Shown: positions 13,501 through 24,294 of the stretch, one piece after another
How the letters are laid out: each line of letters opens with the position of its first letter
Numbering within the stretch: the first letter of the stretch is position 1
NCBI GenBank assembly: GCA_004335635.1
Contig: QAXH01005449.1
Location: 120,942 to 184,941 of the forward strand
From: Chloromonas sp. AAM2
Lineage: Eukaryota > Chlorophyta > Chlorophyceae > Chlamydomonadales > Chlamydomonadaceae
Length of the DNA stretch: 64,000 bases
Direction of reading: 5' to 3'
Translations under genes and position numbers: made by a program
Notes under the pieces: generated by a model
Database searches by the model: none
The model's input: only the letters and a program-made list of their open reading frames with translations
What the model was told of the DNA's origin: nothing

Positions 13501-16500
13501 AATGATAGCAAGTGTCCCTAGCTTGGGCCACTGAACAAGGCAACTGCACCTGCACGTTTCTGCCCACGTTGTAAGCCACGTGAAATTAGTCGTGCTCCCT
13601 TGATGCATGTTGCAGATCTGATCCTGGCCTGTGATCTGCCCACCTGCGTGAAGCATGTCTTAATCTGGGCGATGGCTGCCGTGTCCAGGTTGTGAGGCTC
13701 CTCCAGTCGCATATTGAGCTGTTCCTGGGCTTGCATCAGCAGCGCCCGGCTGATGTTATCCAGGCCTATGCTGCAGCAAACCTGAAGGCATGCCCGGCCA
13801 CACAGAACAGTCCTGTATTGCGATGCAAGAAGTTCCAGAAAGACACAGGTGTAAGGGTGATGCCCCAGGGCAGTGCCACACAGAGCTTGAGTGGCAGCCC
13901 GGCTGCGCCCCAGAGCATGCATCAGAAGTGCTGGCATGGCCACAAGTGGTGCCTTGACTCACCCTGGCTGCGTTGATTGGCTTGATGCAGCCGTGAAGCA
14001 GGCTGGTCAGCGCGCGAGTGCACCGCTCCTGCCTCCCACTCACACTGACGCCGATCACCTGTGCATGGGAGCAGTGCAACACACAACTTGGTGGTTTGGA
14101 TGGCTGCACCGTCCATCATTGTCACATTCACATCCTGGTGAATGCAACAGCAACTTGCCACCCATTGATGATGCACCCCGTCCGTCCAATGCCACACGCC
14201 ACTCCCCAGGCGTCAACGCAACATCAGGCCACGCAAGCATGGCTCAGTCAACTCAACATGTTCCATGTACTTGTCGGTATGCCTTCCCCCACATCGTTTC
14301 AGCTGCACGCACTGCACGTGTGTCGTGCGTTCACATGTCCCTCCCCTCCCCCACCCCCCTAACCCCCGGCTCACCTCCACCTCCCTGTCGTGGCAGTACG
14401 GCGCCACATCGGGGTCCCGCTCACTGCGGAACTCGATGGTGGAGATGCCCAGCTTTTTTATCACCTCCTGCACAGACCCAACCAATGGATAGCATGCCGT
14501 GGTCGCACACACCACATGCAGTACCCTGGCTATGTCTCCGGACATGGCCTGCACCTCGCCATGCTCTCTCGCCACGCGCCTCGCTCATGCATGTGCCTGT
14601 CATCCATGCTCCTGTCATCCATGCTCCTGTCATCCATGCTCCTGTCATCCATGCTCCTGTCATCCATGACACGCCTGCGCCTGTCAAAGTCATCGACAGT
14701 AGAAAATGGGGTGTAGAGGGCTTGGCTGCCTCCCCAGCCATGCACTCATCGGGCGGCCATGCACTCATCCCTGGACGTCAAGCATTTTGTTCCTGGCTTA
14801 AAGAGAACACGCAGGTGTTCCTTGATCATGTTCTTCATCACATATTTACAGAATGGTGCTGGCGGATGACATGGTAACGTTCCCACCAAGTGGCGCCATA
14901 CCTTACCGCCTGCTTGAACTTGAGCTGAACTATCCCCACATCACAATGCTAGGAGCAGATTGCGAGTACCAGGTCCTGGTATAACCCCGTTTGTGAGATG
15001 TGCCGATCCGTGGTACAGGTGTGCGTGGCCTGCTGGCTCGCTGTGTTGCGTTACCTGTATTGCCTGGTGTGAGCTGCCTGGTGTTGCACTGAGCCCCAGC
15101 AGCCTGAACTGGACCTTGTTGTTCCGTAGCTGCTGGACTGCTTTGACGGCTGGCGCGTCCCCCACCGCCCGGTGGCACTCGTCAACCACAAGGCACACGA
15201 TGCTGCAGTGACAGATAGACAAGCAGGGAGACAGCACGAGTTTACGACCGTGCAAAGCATGCGTAAATGACTTGTTCTAGCGGCAGCAGAGGAGCCAAGC
15301 ACGCGTGGCTGGAGCGGTACATGGCTGCTTTGAGCACTGACGGCAAATGAGGAGTGGGCACGGTTTGCCTATGACTGTGATGCCATGTACAGTAGCAGCG
15401 GGGGCACAACAGCAACTGACTGCAAGAGGCGTCCTTGACCCTGCATGCCATCGCACATTCGTGATCGTCCTGCGTGTGCTCTCGGCCTTCCCGCCGCACC
15501 TGTGCTCCTGGCACACTCCTGTGGCAATGTCATTCTTGAGGATGTCAGGCGTGCAGAAGAACAGGCGCTTCGAGGCCCACAGCTCCTGCCTGTTGGCCTT
15601 GCCATTTGCAGTCAGCTCAACAGCCTCATCCTGCGCACATCATCATTGCACGGCCGTGGTGGTGTTGCAGCTGAAGGTGCTGCATGCCAAGCAGGCTGGG
15701 CGCTTGGCAACTGCACATGACCCTCCCAAAGACAAACATGAAATCATCCTGATACAAAAGAAGCCGCCGACGTCAACTACGTCAAACGTCCTCCATGCAT
15801 AACGGCACAAACTGTGCCCCTGACTGACAGCCTGGGCTGCTTGCTCCTGCGCAGGTGCAGCCTGGCATGGACACTTGGCTGTAACACCGCAGTGGATTTG
15901 CATGCTTACCTGCGCCACGCCCATAATTGAGCGGCAGGCGTCCCGCTGCTGCGTCACCAGCGGCTTGGTGGGGGCAATGAACACAACCTTGCCCTCAGGA
16001 AACCACCTGCAGCATACAGGAAAAACAAAAGGGACGTTCAGAACAGTAAAGGTTGCTGGGACGAGTGCAGAGCCGTTGCCTGGCATGCTCGTGCACCCTG
16101 TTGCTTGATTATGGCAGGCAATCTCGTCAATCCAAAACCCACCACAACCATGTCTGCATCACATGATGGACGACGTACGCATACCTGGTTACTGACCCAA
16201 CAACAATGATTACACGCCTGTTTCAATCAACAACAGAGTGCCCATCAGCAAGCATGACATCAGCGACTGATCCAGCCATTGCCCAGCCTCTCTCGGCTGA
16301 TGCACCCGCGTTAGGATATGCTGGTGACAGCCAAAACCGCTCCTGACCTGTAATGGTTGACCATCACCACTGCTGCTATCAGTGTCTTGCCCAGGCCTGT
16401 GGGGAGGCAGACCAGCGTGTTGCTGAAAAGCGCAGACCCGACCATTCGGAACTGGTACTCGCGCACCTCCTTGTTGCAAGGGTAAATCCAGTGCCTGCAC

Positions 16501-18547
16501 GCAACAGGCACAACCACATCACAGGGTGCAGGAAGCACAAGGCACACAGCTCATGCAGGGTAGCTTGCTCAACCAAACTGCGAGGAACTCCAGCATTTGA
16601 GTGCTCAGTTGCAGCTATCCTGCAAGCCGACTTGCACTATAACACCTGGGTTTGGACGCTTTCCGTAACTGTTGTGGAGGGCAACGGCAACAATGTGAAA
16701 AGGCTGCAGAGCACTGTGGTAAGGTGCTTCTTCTAGACACGTGGCCTGCATGCACAGTGCGTGTCCTGCTCACCTGGTATATGCTGCATGCATGGGCTGG
16801 TTCCTGTTGGGCAACCTGAGGAGCTGGTTGGGTTGAACAGGCTGGGTGAAGTGGCCCGCTGGGCGCCCAGGCCATGGCGCTCCCGCGCCACTGTGAGATG
16901 AACCTTCTAGCATGGCTCGTGCTGCATTGGGCTCACTGATGTGCAACACGCCTGACAAAAAGTGTTTGTTGCTTGCGCCACCGGCCTTTTCTCCGTTGGA
17001 TGATGGCGCTGCGTGGCTGGCACCAGCTTGCACCTGTATGGCGTGTGGCTTGTGAGCGAGTTCTGGTGAGGTAAGGTCCACAAGCATAGTTGAAAGATTG
17101 TGCCTTGCAACTGGCAGTCCCTCCTGCTGCTGCTGGTGCTTTGGCTCATTGAGAGGAGGACATGGTGCCTGCAACCCATATAGTACGGGCTGATCTTTTT
17201 GAGACGGTGAATCGCCCAGGCCAAGAGTGAAGGGCTCGTCTAGGCTCGCTGGTGTGTTCTGAATCATGGGGCAGGCGTCCGGCTGGCTGAAGTCTGCCGA
17301 TGCGTCATTGGCGGCAGCAGTATTTGCTGGGCCAGTGGTTGGAGGCAGTAAGCTGGCTGACACTGGTCGTGCACTGACTGCAGTCGCCGGAACAGCAACG
17401 CTACAGCCACTGCCGCTTGCAGTGTCAGCTGGAGCACCAGAAATGGCCGAACCGCTGATAGGCTGCAGCGGCCGTTTGGCTCCTCGCTGTGACCATGGGT
17501 GCGCTGCCGTTGTGCCTTCTTCATACTGCTGGTGGTGCTGCTGCTGCTGTTGCTGTTGCTGGTCTTGCTGCTGTTGGTGTTGGTGTTGGTGTTGCTGGTG
17601 CTGTTGCTGCTGTGGCTGGTCCTGGTCTTGCTGCTGCTGCTGCTGCTGCTGTTGTTGGTGTTGGTGTTGTCGTTGGTGTTGATGTCCTTGCTGATAATGC
17701 TGCTGTCCTTGCTGGTGCTGTTGCTGGTGCTGTTGCAGGTGCTGTTGTTCATGTTTTTGTTTCTGGAACACCTGCTGCTCTTGCCGCCAATGCTGTTGCA
17801 CTTGTTGATCTTTCAAAGGTGGAGGCTCTGAAAATGTCTTGCTGCTTGCTTGGTAGCCTGCTGGCATGGATGCAGGAGCACACACGTGGTGCTGTGAGCC
17901 GTTCCAAGTCCTTGCATGCTGAGCCCTGTCTTGTGAGGAACCTACTATGCCGGATATGAATTGGGGTTGTGGTGCCCCATGCCATAGCTGTACTGCGGGC
18001 TGATCGTGCATAGTGGGCCAACCAGACCTGGGCATGCTGGGAACGTGTGCACTAGCAGCACAGGCACCTTGTTTTGCTGGATTACCGCCCTCTGCATCGG
18101 GCCATGCAGCTGCGCTGCCACTCTGAAGTGCAGTTTTGCTCTGCTGCCAGCTTGGCACAGGGTTGTGTACGCCAGGTGTGGGCTGGATGGCTGCCAAGGT
18201 TTGCGTAGCATGCCCAGCAGCTGAGGCCTTAGCGCTTAGGTGCTGTTGCACAAGAGCGTCCACATCAAAGTCCTGCGGGCATCAACATGCACCAGCTTGA
18301 GCTCCTGGCCTCTTCTGTGCCATTCCGCTCCTAGACGCCTCTCTGAGCCTGCTAAATGTAGGTCTCAGCAAGAAGTCTGGAACAAGGGAGCAAGTGTCTG
18401 GTGGTTTACGAAGTATGGGCATCATTGGTCTCATACTCGTGCTTTAAGTACACGAACTGTGCACATCATGCTGCAGGCGCAGTCTCATCTTCCTGCGCAC
18501 ACTGGCAACCTTTTACTCACCTCCAGGTCGTCCTCGTCGTAATCCAT
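1563..18547 (-). CDS. FANCM: FANCM-type DNA helicase with long disordered tail and C-terminal PHD finger
   Basis: FANCM is a superfamily 2 translocase that remodels stalled forks and limits crossovers. I read 22 exons with matching phases, giving 3,464 residues: 18547-18521, 18272-16774, 16494-16348, 16006-15910, 15630-15500, 15202-15055, 14467-14375, 14058-13963, 13781-13644, 13355-13266, 12987-12864, 12595-12487, 11871-11715, 11385-11270, 10948-10750, 10445-10301, 10110-5526, 5264-4224, 4029-3913, 3579-3440, 3112-2915, 2560-1563. Residues 1-509 are acidic then Gln-rich. The helicase core, about 510-1057, shows [32 protein letters not shown] (usually DEAH), [18 protein letters not shown] and [13 protein letters not shown], with the helical insert between the RecA lobes. 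A disordered stretch of about 1,900 residues follows, then [19 protein letters not shown] and [13 protein letters not shown], which resemble the FANCM MM2 region. An acidic tract, a PHD finger near residue 3133 and poly-Gln end the protein. No ERCC4 nuclease domain is seen. The helicase assignment is firm. Joining the 3' exons rests on phase and is less certain. Confidence 0.88.
1800..2040 (-). repeat. CAG/CAA poly-Gln coding tract, C-terminal
   Basis: An interrupted (CAG/CAA)n run on the minus strand encodes a Gln/His/Trp-rich C-terminus after the PHD finger. The plus strand reads as poly-Leu, poly-Val or poly-Ala in its three frames, which are shadows. Confidence 0.85.
3318..3350. repeat. 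(TG)n microsatellite
   Basis: An interrupted TG dinucleotide run inside the predicted FANCM intron between the exons at 3440 and 3112. Confidence 0.85.
14596..14670. repeat. 15-bp minisatellite, five units
   Basis: Five head-to-tail copies of CCTGTCATCCATGCT. The first four are identical and the last is altered at its end. It lies in the FANCM intron between the exons at 15055 and 14467. There are no spacers, so it is not a CRISPR array. Confidence 0.95.
17520..17760 (-). repeat. CAG/CAA poly-Gln coding tract, N-terminal
   Basis: A second long (CAG/CAA)n stretch, this one in FANCM exon 2 upstream of the helicase core. It encodes Gln/His-rich sequence. The plus-strand open frames here, rich in Cys, Trp, Leu or Val, are its antisense. 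Confidence 0.85.
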
Positions 18548-18823
18548 GGCGATGCCTTGCACATTGGAGCTTCACAAACGAGGTGGTGAGGCTGACAATT
18601 TGGAAAATGGTAGTTTGTTTGCGGTTAGAAACGCCAAGGTTTCGCTACCGGTTGTGTTCGGGGTTCGGATCGCCATTGATGCTGCCATACATCAGGTGAT
18701 GCCCCCGACTAGTGCTGTGCCAACACTGGCACATTTGAACTTCTGATAGATATTCACCCAAATTGTATCGGGCACGCGAAAGTCACGGGCCGGATTGCGC
18801 TGCACAGCACACCCAGAGGCAGG
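18548..18823. promoter_or_regulatory. Divergent promoter region, FANCM / CRSH
   Basis: Only about 276 bases separate the FANCM start codon (minus strand, 18547) from the proposed CRSH start (plus strand, 18824). Both 5' leaders and any promoter elements must lie here unless either gene has a further 5' exon. I see no clear TATA box. Confidence 0.55.
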
Positions 18824-21800
18824 ATGTGGAGCAAGCCAGCAGAGGCCATGCAGGGTACTTCCAGCCGTGGGGCACGGCAACTCGTGGCTGGTGTACCAGC
18901 TTCGCATCCCGTCCAGCATATCGTGCTCGTGCCCAGGCGACATCAACGGCAACCCTCGGCAATCATCTCTCACAGCTTGCAAGCTCCGGTGGAAACTGCA
19001 GAATGGGTCAGAAGGCCAGTTTCGTCGTCATCACAGGCTGGCACATCCTCACAAGCTCTAGTGCGGGTTGCCAACCTGGCTAGCGCCTGGGCCAAAGTGG
19101 CCCGACGACTGCCTGTCCAGCCTGAAGGCTCCGCCAATGACGTGGGCTCTATCATTAGAGCCATCAGGTGTGCATGGAAGAATTCTGGAAACATAAACTC
19201 GCTTGTTGTCCTGGCATGGAATGAACTGGAGAATTGATATACAAATTGGCTTGGCACGCAGTGTCGATGCAGACATCTGTTGGTCACAACGCTTTTTCCT
19301 GCCTCTGCAGGTTGACCATGGTGGTGCTAGAGGGCACTGTGCGGAAAGATGGGCGCGATGCTTTCAGCAGGGCAGTTACACTGGCAGTTACGTTGGCAGA
19401 GTTGTCCGCTGTAGGCTTGCCCTTGGATGCTGAGGGCATTGCTGCTGCAGTCCTTGCCGATGCTGCCAGGGACGACATCATTGGCCAGAGGTTCTTAGAT
19501 CACTCCACCATTCGTCAGAAGCTGGGTGACACAGTGGCCTCGCTTGTGCACGACATTCTAAGGGTCAGAAGTGCGCCTGAAAGGATTCCTCTTTATGACG
19601 ACACAGCTGCTAGGTAAGCTCGCTCAGGCCTCAATGACTCTATCAACTGGGTCTGAGCAACGCATATGGATCCCTGGGCAACAGCTGTATGGGTTATCGC
19701 CTCATCAGACTACTACATGTAGCACTACGTAGTCAACACTTAACACAGCCCGTCTAGTGTCAGGGCGACTTGGTATCACACACAAGGTTCACTGGATAAC
19801 TGCAGTCAAGAGTTTGTATGGTTGCAAGCTCAAAAAAGATGTCTGCAAGGTTTAAAAGAAAGATGTTTGCCAGTTCTGGGACAATTCCTGGGAATACCAC
19901 TGGAACCGGTGTTGTAAGTGCCCGTTGTGTGGAGCAAGTGTGACCCTTGGGATGCAGTTTGCCCATACTTGTCCATTGTTTTAAGGCCAGCATGTTGTTT
20001 TGAGGGCGTGCCTGTAAGGTTGGACGCTTTCAGCTGCACAACTTTTTGTTTTGGGCTGTGCTGAATTTGGCTTTTTCGAGGAAGCTATCCGGAACCTGAG
20101 GCAGCTCAGGGCTGTCCCAGAAATGGCTCACACAAATATGAGGTTACAAAGTCAAGTGTGTACCGAACCACGCACTGGTCACAGTAGCGTTTTCAGGCAT
20201 TGTCCCAGAACTGGCAAACATCTTTTTTCCAGCTCTGTTTCCTTTATGCAGTGCCATACGCGAGTGGTGCATTGCTGCGCACGATGTCCGCGCATGCGTG
20301 GTGGAGGTGGTCAGCCGGTGGGACGAGCTGCAGCACATGAGCGAGCTGCCCAGCTACGAGCGGGAGCACCTGGCCCTGGAGGCCCTGCAGGTGTACGCGC
20401 CCCTGGGGCACGCGCTGGGCATGGGTGCAGTCAGTGCCTCCATGGAGGACACGTGCTTCCAGGTGGGACATGCACACATGCACACTGAGTGCTCCTGTGA
20501 TCCGCTCACAACGCAGCGAGCATTTGCAGCGACCACTGCATATGCTGCTTCGAAGAACAGGTTGTAGCACTTGCACTGTGAAATGCTGGCCATTGGGCGA
20601 ACGTTGGCAGACTTGAAGTGTTCGGGACATGAGCATGCGATACGTATTGATAGCACAAACAGCAGCAACTATGCTATGCAAGTGCCGCATGCTGTGGCAG
20701 TCATCATACCATGCACGTGTGCACACAGGTGTTGTTTCCGGGTTCTTACACGCACACATCGGAGTGGCTGCGCACTGTGGTGGACCCGGCCGAGGACGCG
20801 CTGTATGCAGCCCAGCAGCAGCTGCTCCAGGCACTGGATCAGCACCCACGGTTCAACCAGCTAGCAGCCAGCTGTGTGGTGAGGATTTGTACATCTATCT
20901 GGCCCACCAGCCACTCCAGCCGTGCTTGCTGCACTTCACCTGCGCCGATGGTTGATTGCAGGCACAACGCTCCACACGTGCATGTGTCCTGCTGCATGTG
21001 CAGCTGCGTGCGCGCACCAAGAGCCTGTACAGCATGATGAAGAAGCTCCTGCGACTTGGTGACATGGCGAAGGGCGGGCGCAAGCACGATGAGGTGTTTG
21101 ATCTCTTGGGCATGCGAGCCATTGTGCAGCCCAGGACAGACTTGCCGCGGGACGAGGTGAGGCGGTGTGCATTGCATGACATCCTGTAATTTGACTTCAT
21201 GGCAGTGCACAATCTTGATCGTAACAGTGCTGCAACCCAAAGATTTGTCGGTGGTCTGACAATGTGTATGCATCGCTTGGTAGACCGTGATGGGCTGATT
21301 CTTGTGCAATGCTGCTGCTCACATGTCTATTCTTGTGTCGTTGCTGTAGGCTGAGCCTGCAGCAGTAGAGGCATGCTACATAGTGCAGCAGGTAGCGCAG
21401 GAGCTGTGGGAAGTCATGCCAGAGCGAACAAAGGACTACATTGCGCAGCCAAAGGCCAACGGCTACCGCTGCATCCACCTGACCATCTGCCTACAGAGCG
21501 TAATGCGAGCAACCAACACCGCGGCAGCCAACAATCAGCAGCAGGAAGAGCAGGCACTTGGCGCAAGTGGCATGTCAAACATTGCAGTTGCACAGGCAGC
21601 AGTTGGAACCACAGCAAGAGGGACAGATGGCGAACAGCAGGGCACGGCGAGAAAGGAAGACACACCTGCCACAGACTCTATTGGAACACAGTCAGCAGCC
21701 AGTGCACCATTTCTCGAGCTACAGATTCGCACGCAGAGCATGGATGACCGCGCTGAAACAGGCGATGCAGCACACACCGCATACAAGGGTGGCCTTGACT

Positions 21801-22968
21801 CACGCCAGGCCCGCCAGTTGCAGGCATGGAGCCAGGAGCTGCACACACGCTTGGCCATCAAACCGCAGGGCAAGCTATCGCTCCCTGCCTCGGTTGTAGC
21901 ACAGCAGACAGGAGGGCACTGTGCCATGGACTCAATGGATTCAAGCGACATGGATGGGGACATGCAGTCTGACGCATTAGGCGTGCCTGTCACCACTGGT
22001 TCTCAGAGCAGCAGTGATGGCACTACGAGAAGCACATCGTTTGTTGCTCCTGGCAGTGAAGCAGGACCATCAGGCCACCCACACGCACCTTCCGATGCTC
22101 AAGTGGCAGCGCAGCAGCTATTCAGAGAGTTTGACCGCAACGGTGATGGGCGCATTTCTTTGGAAGAGCTCAGAGAGCAGCTGCGGGAGGTAGCATCTGG
22201 TTCAGTGGGGACAGCATCTGACGGTTGGCCCGGCGCATATTCGAACATGTATGGTGCGCTAGCATGGGGCCCTGCAGGCGCCAGTCCTGTGTCTTGGGGC
22301 TCGGCAGCCAACCTGAACACATGTGATGCAGTGGCCAGTTTTGATGAGCTTGGCACCGGCGCTTGGAGCCGGGGCGCTCCGGTGGCGGGCCCTGCCACCG
22401 CACAGCTCACTGATGCAGCCAGCAGCTCCTCGGTCCAAGTGGAGCTGGATCGGTTGCTGAGGGCTCTAGCTGGAGAGCACGAAGACGTAGACATGTCACT
22501 TGATGAGTTCGCCGTTTTTCTGAAACAGGTGCGGGAAAGCTGTCAGCGGGGCATGGCAGTGGAAGGACAGGACTTGCATGACTGTGAAGGAGACTATCTG
22601 CGCATGTGCAAGCTGTGTTTAGCAGCACTGAGCAATCCCATGCTTCAGTTGTGTGCACCTTCCGCCATGCATGCCTGTGCTTTCCTGCTGGCTGAATGCT
22701 TGATGTTGACGTGGCCTGATCGCGTCATCACTTGTCGTGTTGAACAAGGCTGAGAGGGTTCCTAAGCACTGATTGATGCCTAGACGTTGAGTAGCCACAG
22801 CCAGGTGTTTCATCAATGTTATGTGTATCTAGCAGCGTACCATGGAGCGTGATCGACGCGCATCCAATGTTTTTCAAATCTGCCGTGCAGGCCGGTGCCC
22901 TACGAAGAAGCCGAATGCAGCAACAAAAAGAAGCGAGGGAACGGTGTGAGAAGGCAGAGCAGCAATGA
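18824..22968 (+). CDS. CRSH: Calcium-activated RelA/SpoT homologue, (p)ppGpp synthetase
   Basis: CRSH enzymes make (p)ppGpp in plastids in response to Ca2+. Seven exons keep phase and give 805 residues: 18824-19167, 19311-19613, 20252-20462, 20729-20878, 21004-21156, 21350-22528, 22891-22968. Residues 1-115 are basic and Ser-rich, compatible with a transit peptide. The HD-like region follows, but the hydrolase HD pair is replaced (AAVLADAARDD), so hydrolysis is unlikely. The synthetase domain keeps RTKSLYSMMKKL, DLLGMRAIV, KDYIAQPKANGYRCIHLTI, LELQIRT and AAHTAYK. A canonical EF-hand loop, DRNGDGRISLEE, is C-terminal, with a second degenerate one (EHEDVDMSLDEF). An insertion of about 65 low-complexity residues splits the synthetase domain. 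The last exon encodes a basic Gln-rich tail; reading through the last donor would instead stop at 22753. The start codon is the least certain part. Confidence 0.88.
19831..20228. mobile_element. MITE-like element with inverted ends (repeat family A) in CRSH intron 2
   Basis: The left end has an A-rich start and the core TTTGCCAGTTCTGGGACAAT followed by CCACTGGAACCGGTGTT (core 19862-19914). The right end at 20171-20228 is the inverted copy, ending CTGGCAAACATCTTTTTT. The span is about 400 bp with no coding content. The right end supplies a T-rich tract about 20 bases before the exon 3 acceptor at 20250. Calling it one element is an inference from the facing ends. Confidence 0.6.
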
Positions 22969-24294
22969 GACATGTACAGGAAGCGCAGGCAGCATCACAT
23001 TGTAGAGTAACCATACAGTTTATGTTTCGTGAGGTTGGAGTGGCTGTAATGGAGTGCTGCAAGTGTTTCTCAGGGAAGCGTGAGCCCCTGTCATTTGTAC
23101 TCACCACCACTGTTTGATGGCCAGTGTCACTCCCTGTTGTAGTTTTGAGCAAAGTTTGGAGGCCTGAAGGTTCAAAACAGACGTCCTGTACATCAAGTTT
23201 GGTTTAAGACTGGAACCTTGAGGCGAGCGTGTGAGTTCGAGAGGGCGTTTGGACTGGGTCCAGCTGCACATACGCATCAGGAGGACTGAAGTTGGTCGGT
23301 TGATGTCTGCTTAACAGCAGATGTTCTTTCGTGTTCGTGCATAATAGCACCTGCTGTTTGGCAGGACAACTGCTGTCGATCAGGAGGGAGAGAGCTGGAG
23401 TGTACTGAACGCAGTGGGATGAGCGTGCATACTCAAAATCATGGATTGAGAGTGCATACTCAAAATCATTTGATGTATTAAATATTGGATGCTAGTACGG
23501 CTCCTGGTTTAGAGAGCGGTATGTACAATTGTACTTGCATGTGACATGGGCTGGCGTTTACGCGGCTGTCGATTCTACGTACCGTTTCTGTTGATTCTAG
23601 GTACACCGTTTCTGAGCTGAAGTGTTTCTCTGTAGCTTGTGGAGACGTCGTGTCAGCTATCCAATTGTAACGATAAGCAAGTCAACAGCCCTTGCATGTG
23701 CTGGACAGCCCTCTGGCCTGCACCTGTGATGAAGCAGCTGTCAGGCCCCCTTTGTATTCACTAGCAGCAAACATCGAAATACTTTGTTCTTGGGCAAGTG
23801 AGCTGGAAAACCAGCTGATCGAGCATCCCTTGAAAAAACTGGGCAGTTTACAAGCAGGCCAACCCGTCCCAACACGCATGCGGAGAATTGCAACCTGTCC
23901 TTGTGTTCCACAGAATCACAGGAATTGCCAAGGTTGAGCAAAGTGCCTGCTGCCTGTGATGAGGTTACTCATTGCAATGGCCAAGCCAACAGACAATACT
24001 AGATAGTTAGTGGAGGCTCAAACTGTCTCCAGATCCTGTCCAGAGGCACGCACGCACACACTTCCAGTTCTGTTACCGTGACATTTGCATGATTGAGCAC
24101 GCACCCCAGCCAGACAGGCCGTAGGGCAGTTAGGATACCTGTGTTGATGGACGGTTCAGGCACAACTAGGCAAACCCTGGCAAACCAAGGCCAGGCAAGG
24201 CGTGGCAGTTTCAGCAGTTGCCACGCACTTTCAAACGAGCTGTCGGCAGCCTCGCGGGTTGTTCGTCCTTGCGCATAGCCAAATCGCTCCGAGC
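22969..24294. other. Spacer between CRSH and the first glycosyltransferase gene
   Basis: No gene is recognised. A TGTAA at 23045-23049 is the probable CRSH poly(A) signal. A direct repeat, GTGCATACTCAAAATCAT, occurs twice at about 23426-23469, and a second imperfect pair containing GTACCGTTTCTG lies near 23576-23614. The open frame at 23692-23937 resembles nothing I know. Confidence 0.5.
23045..23049 (+). promoter_or_regulatory. Poly(A) signal TGTAA, CRSH
   Basis: TGTAA is the usual green-algal polyadenylation signal. This one lies 77 bases after the predicted CRSH stop, which supports the 22891-22968 terminal exon. Confidence 0.5.

Noticed and set aside
14596..14670. Possible CRISPR-like array
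   Set aside because: Head-to-tail 15-mers without spacers in an intron of a eukaryotic gene; it is a minisatellite.
17266..17959. Plus-strand Cys/Trp-rich and Leu/Val-rich open frames
   Set aside because: They are shadows of the Gln-rich FANCM exon 2.
18655..18675. GGGTTCGGATC as a tRNA T-arm
   Set aside because: No matching acceptor, D or anticodon arms can be folded around it. I found no tRNA or rRNA gene in the window.
20051..20150. EAIRNLRQLRAV in CRSH intron 2, resembling the start of exon 3
   Set aside because: The phase does not fit the preceding donor, while the acceptor at 20251 gives SAIREWCIAAHDVRACV, which matches CRSH. The resemblance is short and not seen at the DNA level.
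22529..22753. CRSH ending by read-through at 22753
   Set aside because: Possible, but splicing at CAG|GTGCGG to 22891 keeps phase, gives a plausible charged tail and places a TGTAA signal 77 bases downstream. Kept only as an alternative.
23692..23937. 81-residue plus-strand open frame
   Set aside because: No recognisable domain, no splice partners, and sequence composition like the surrounding spacer.
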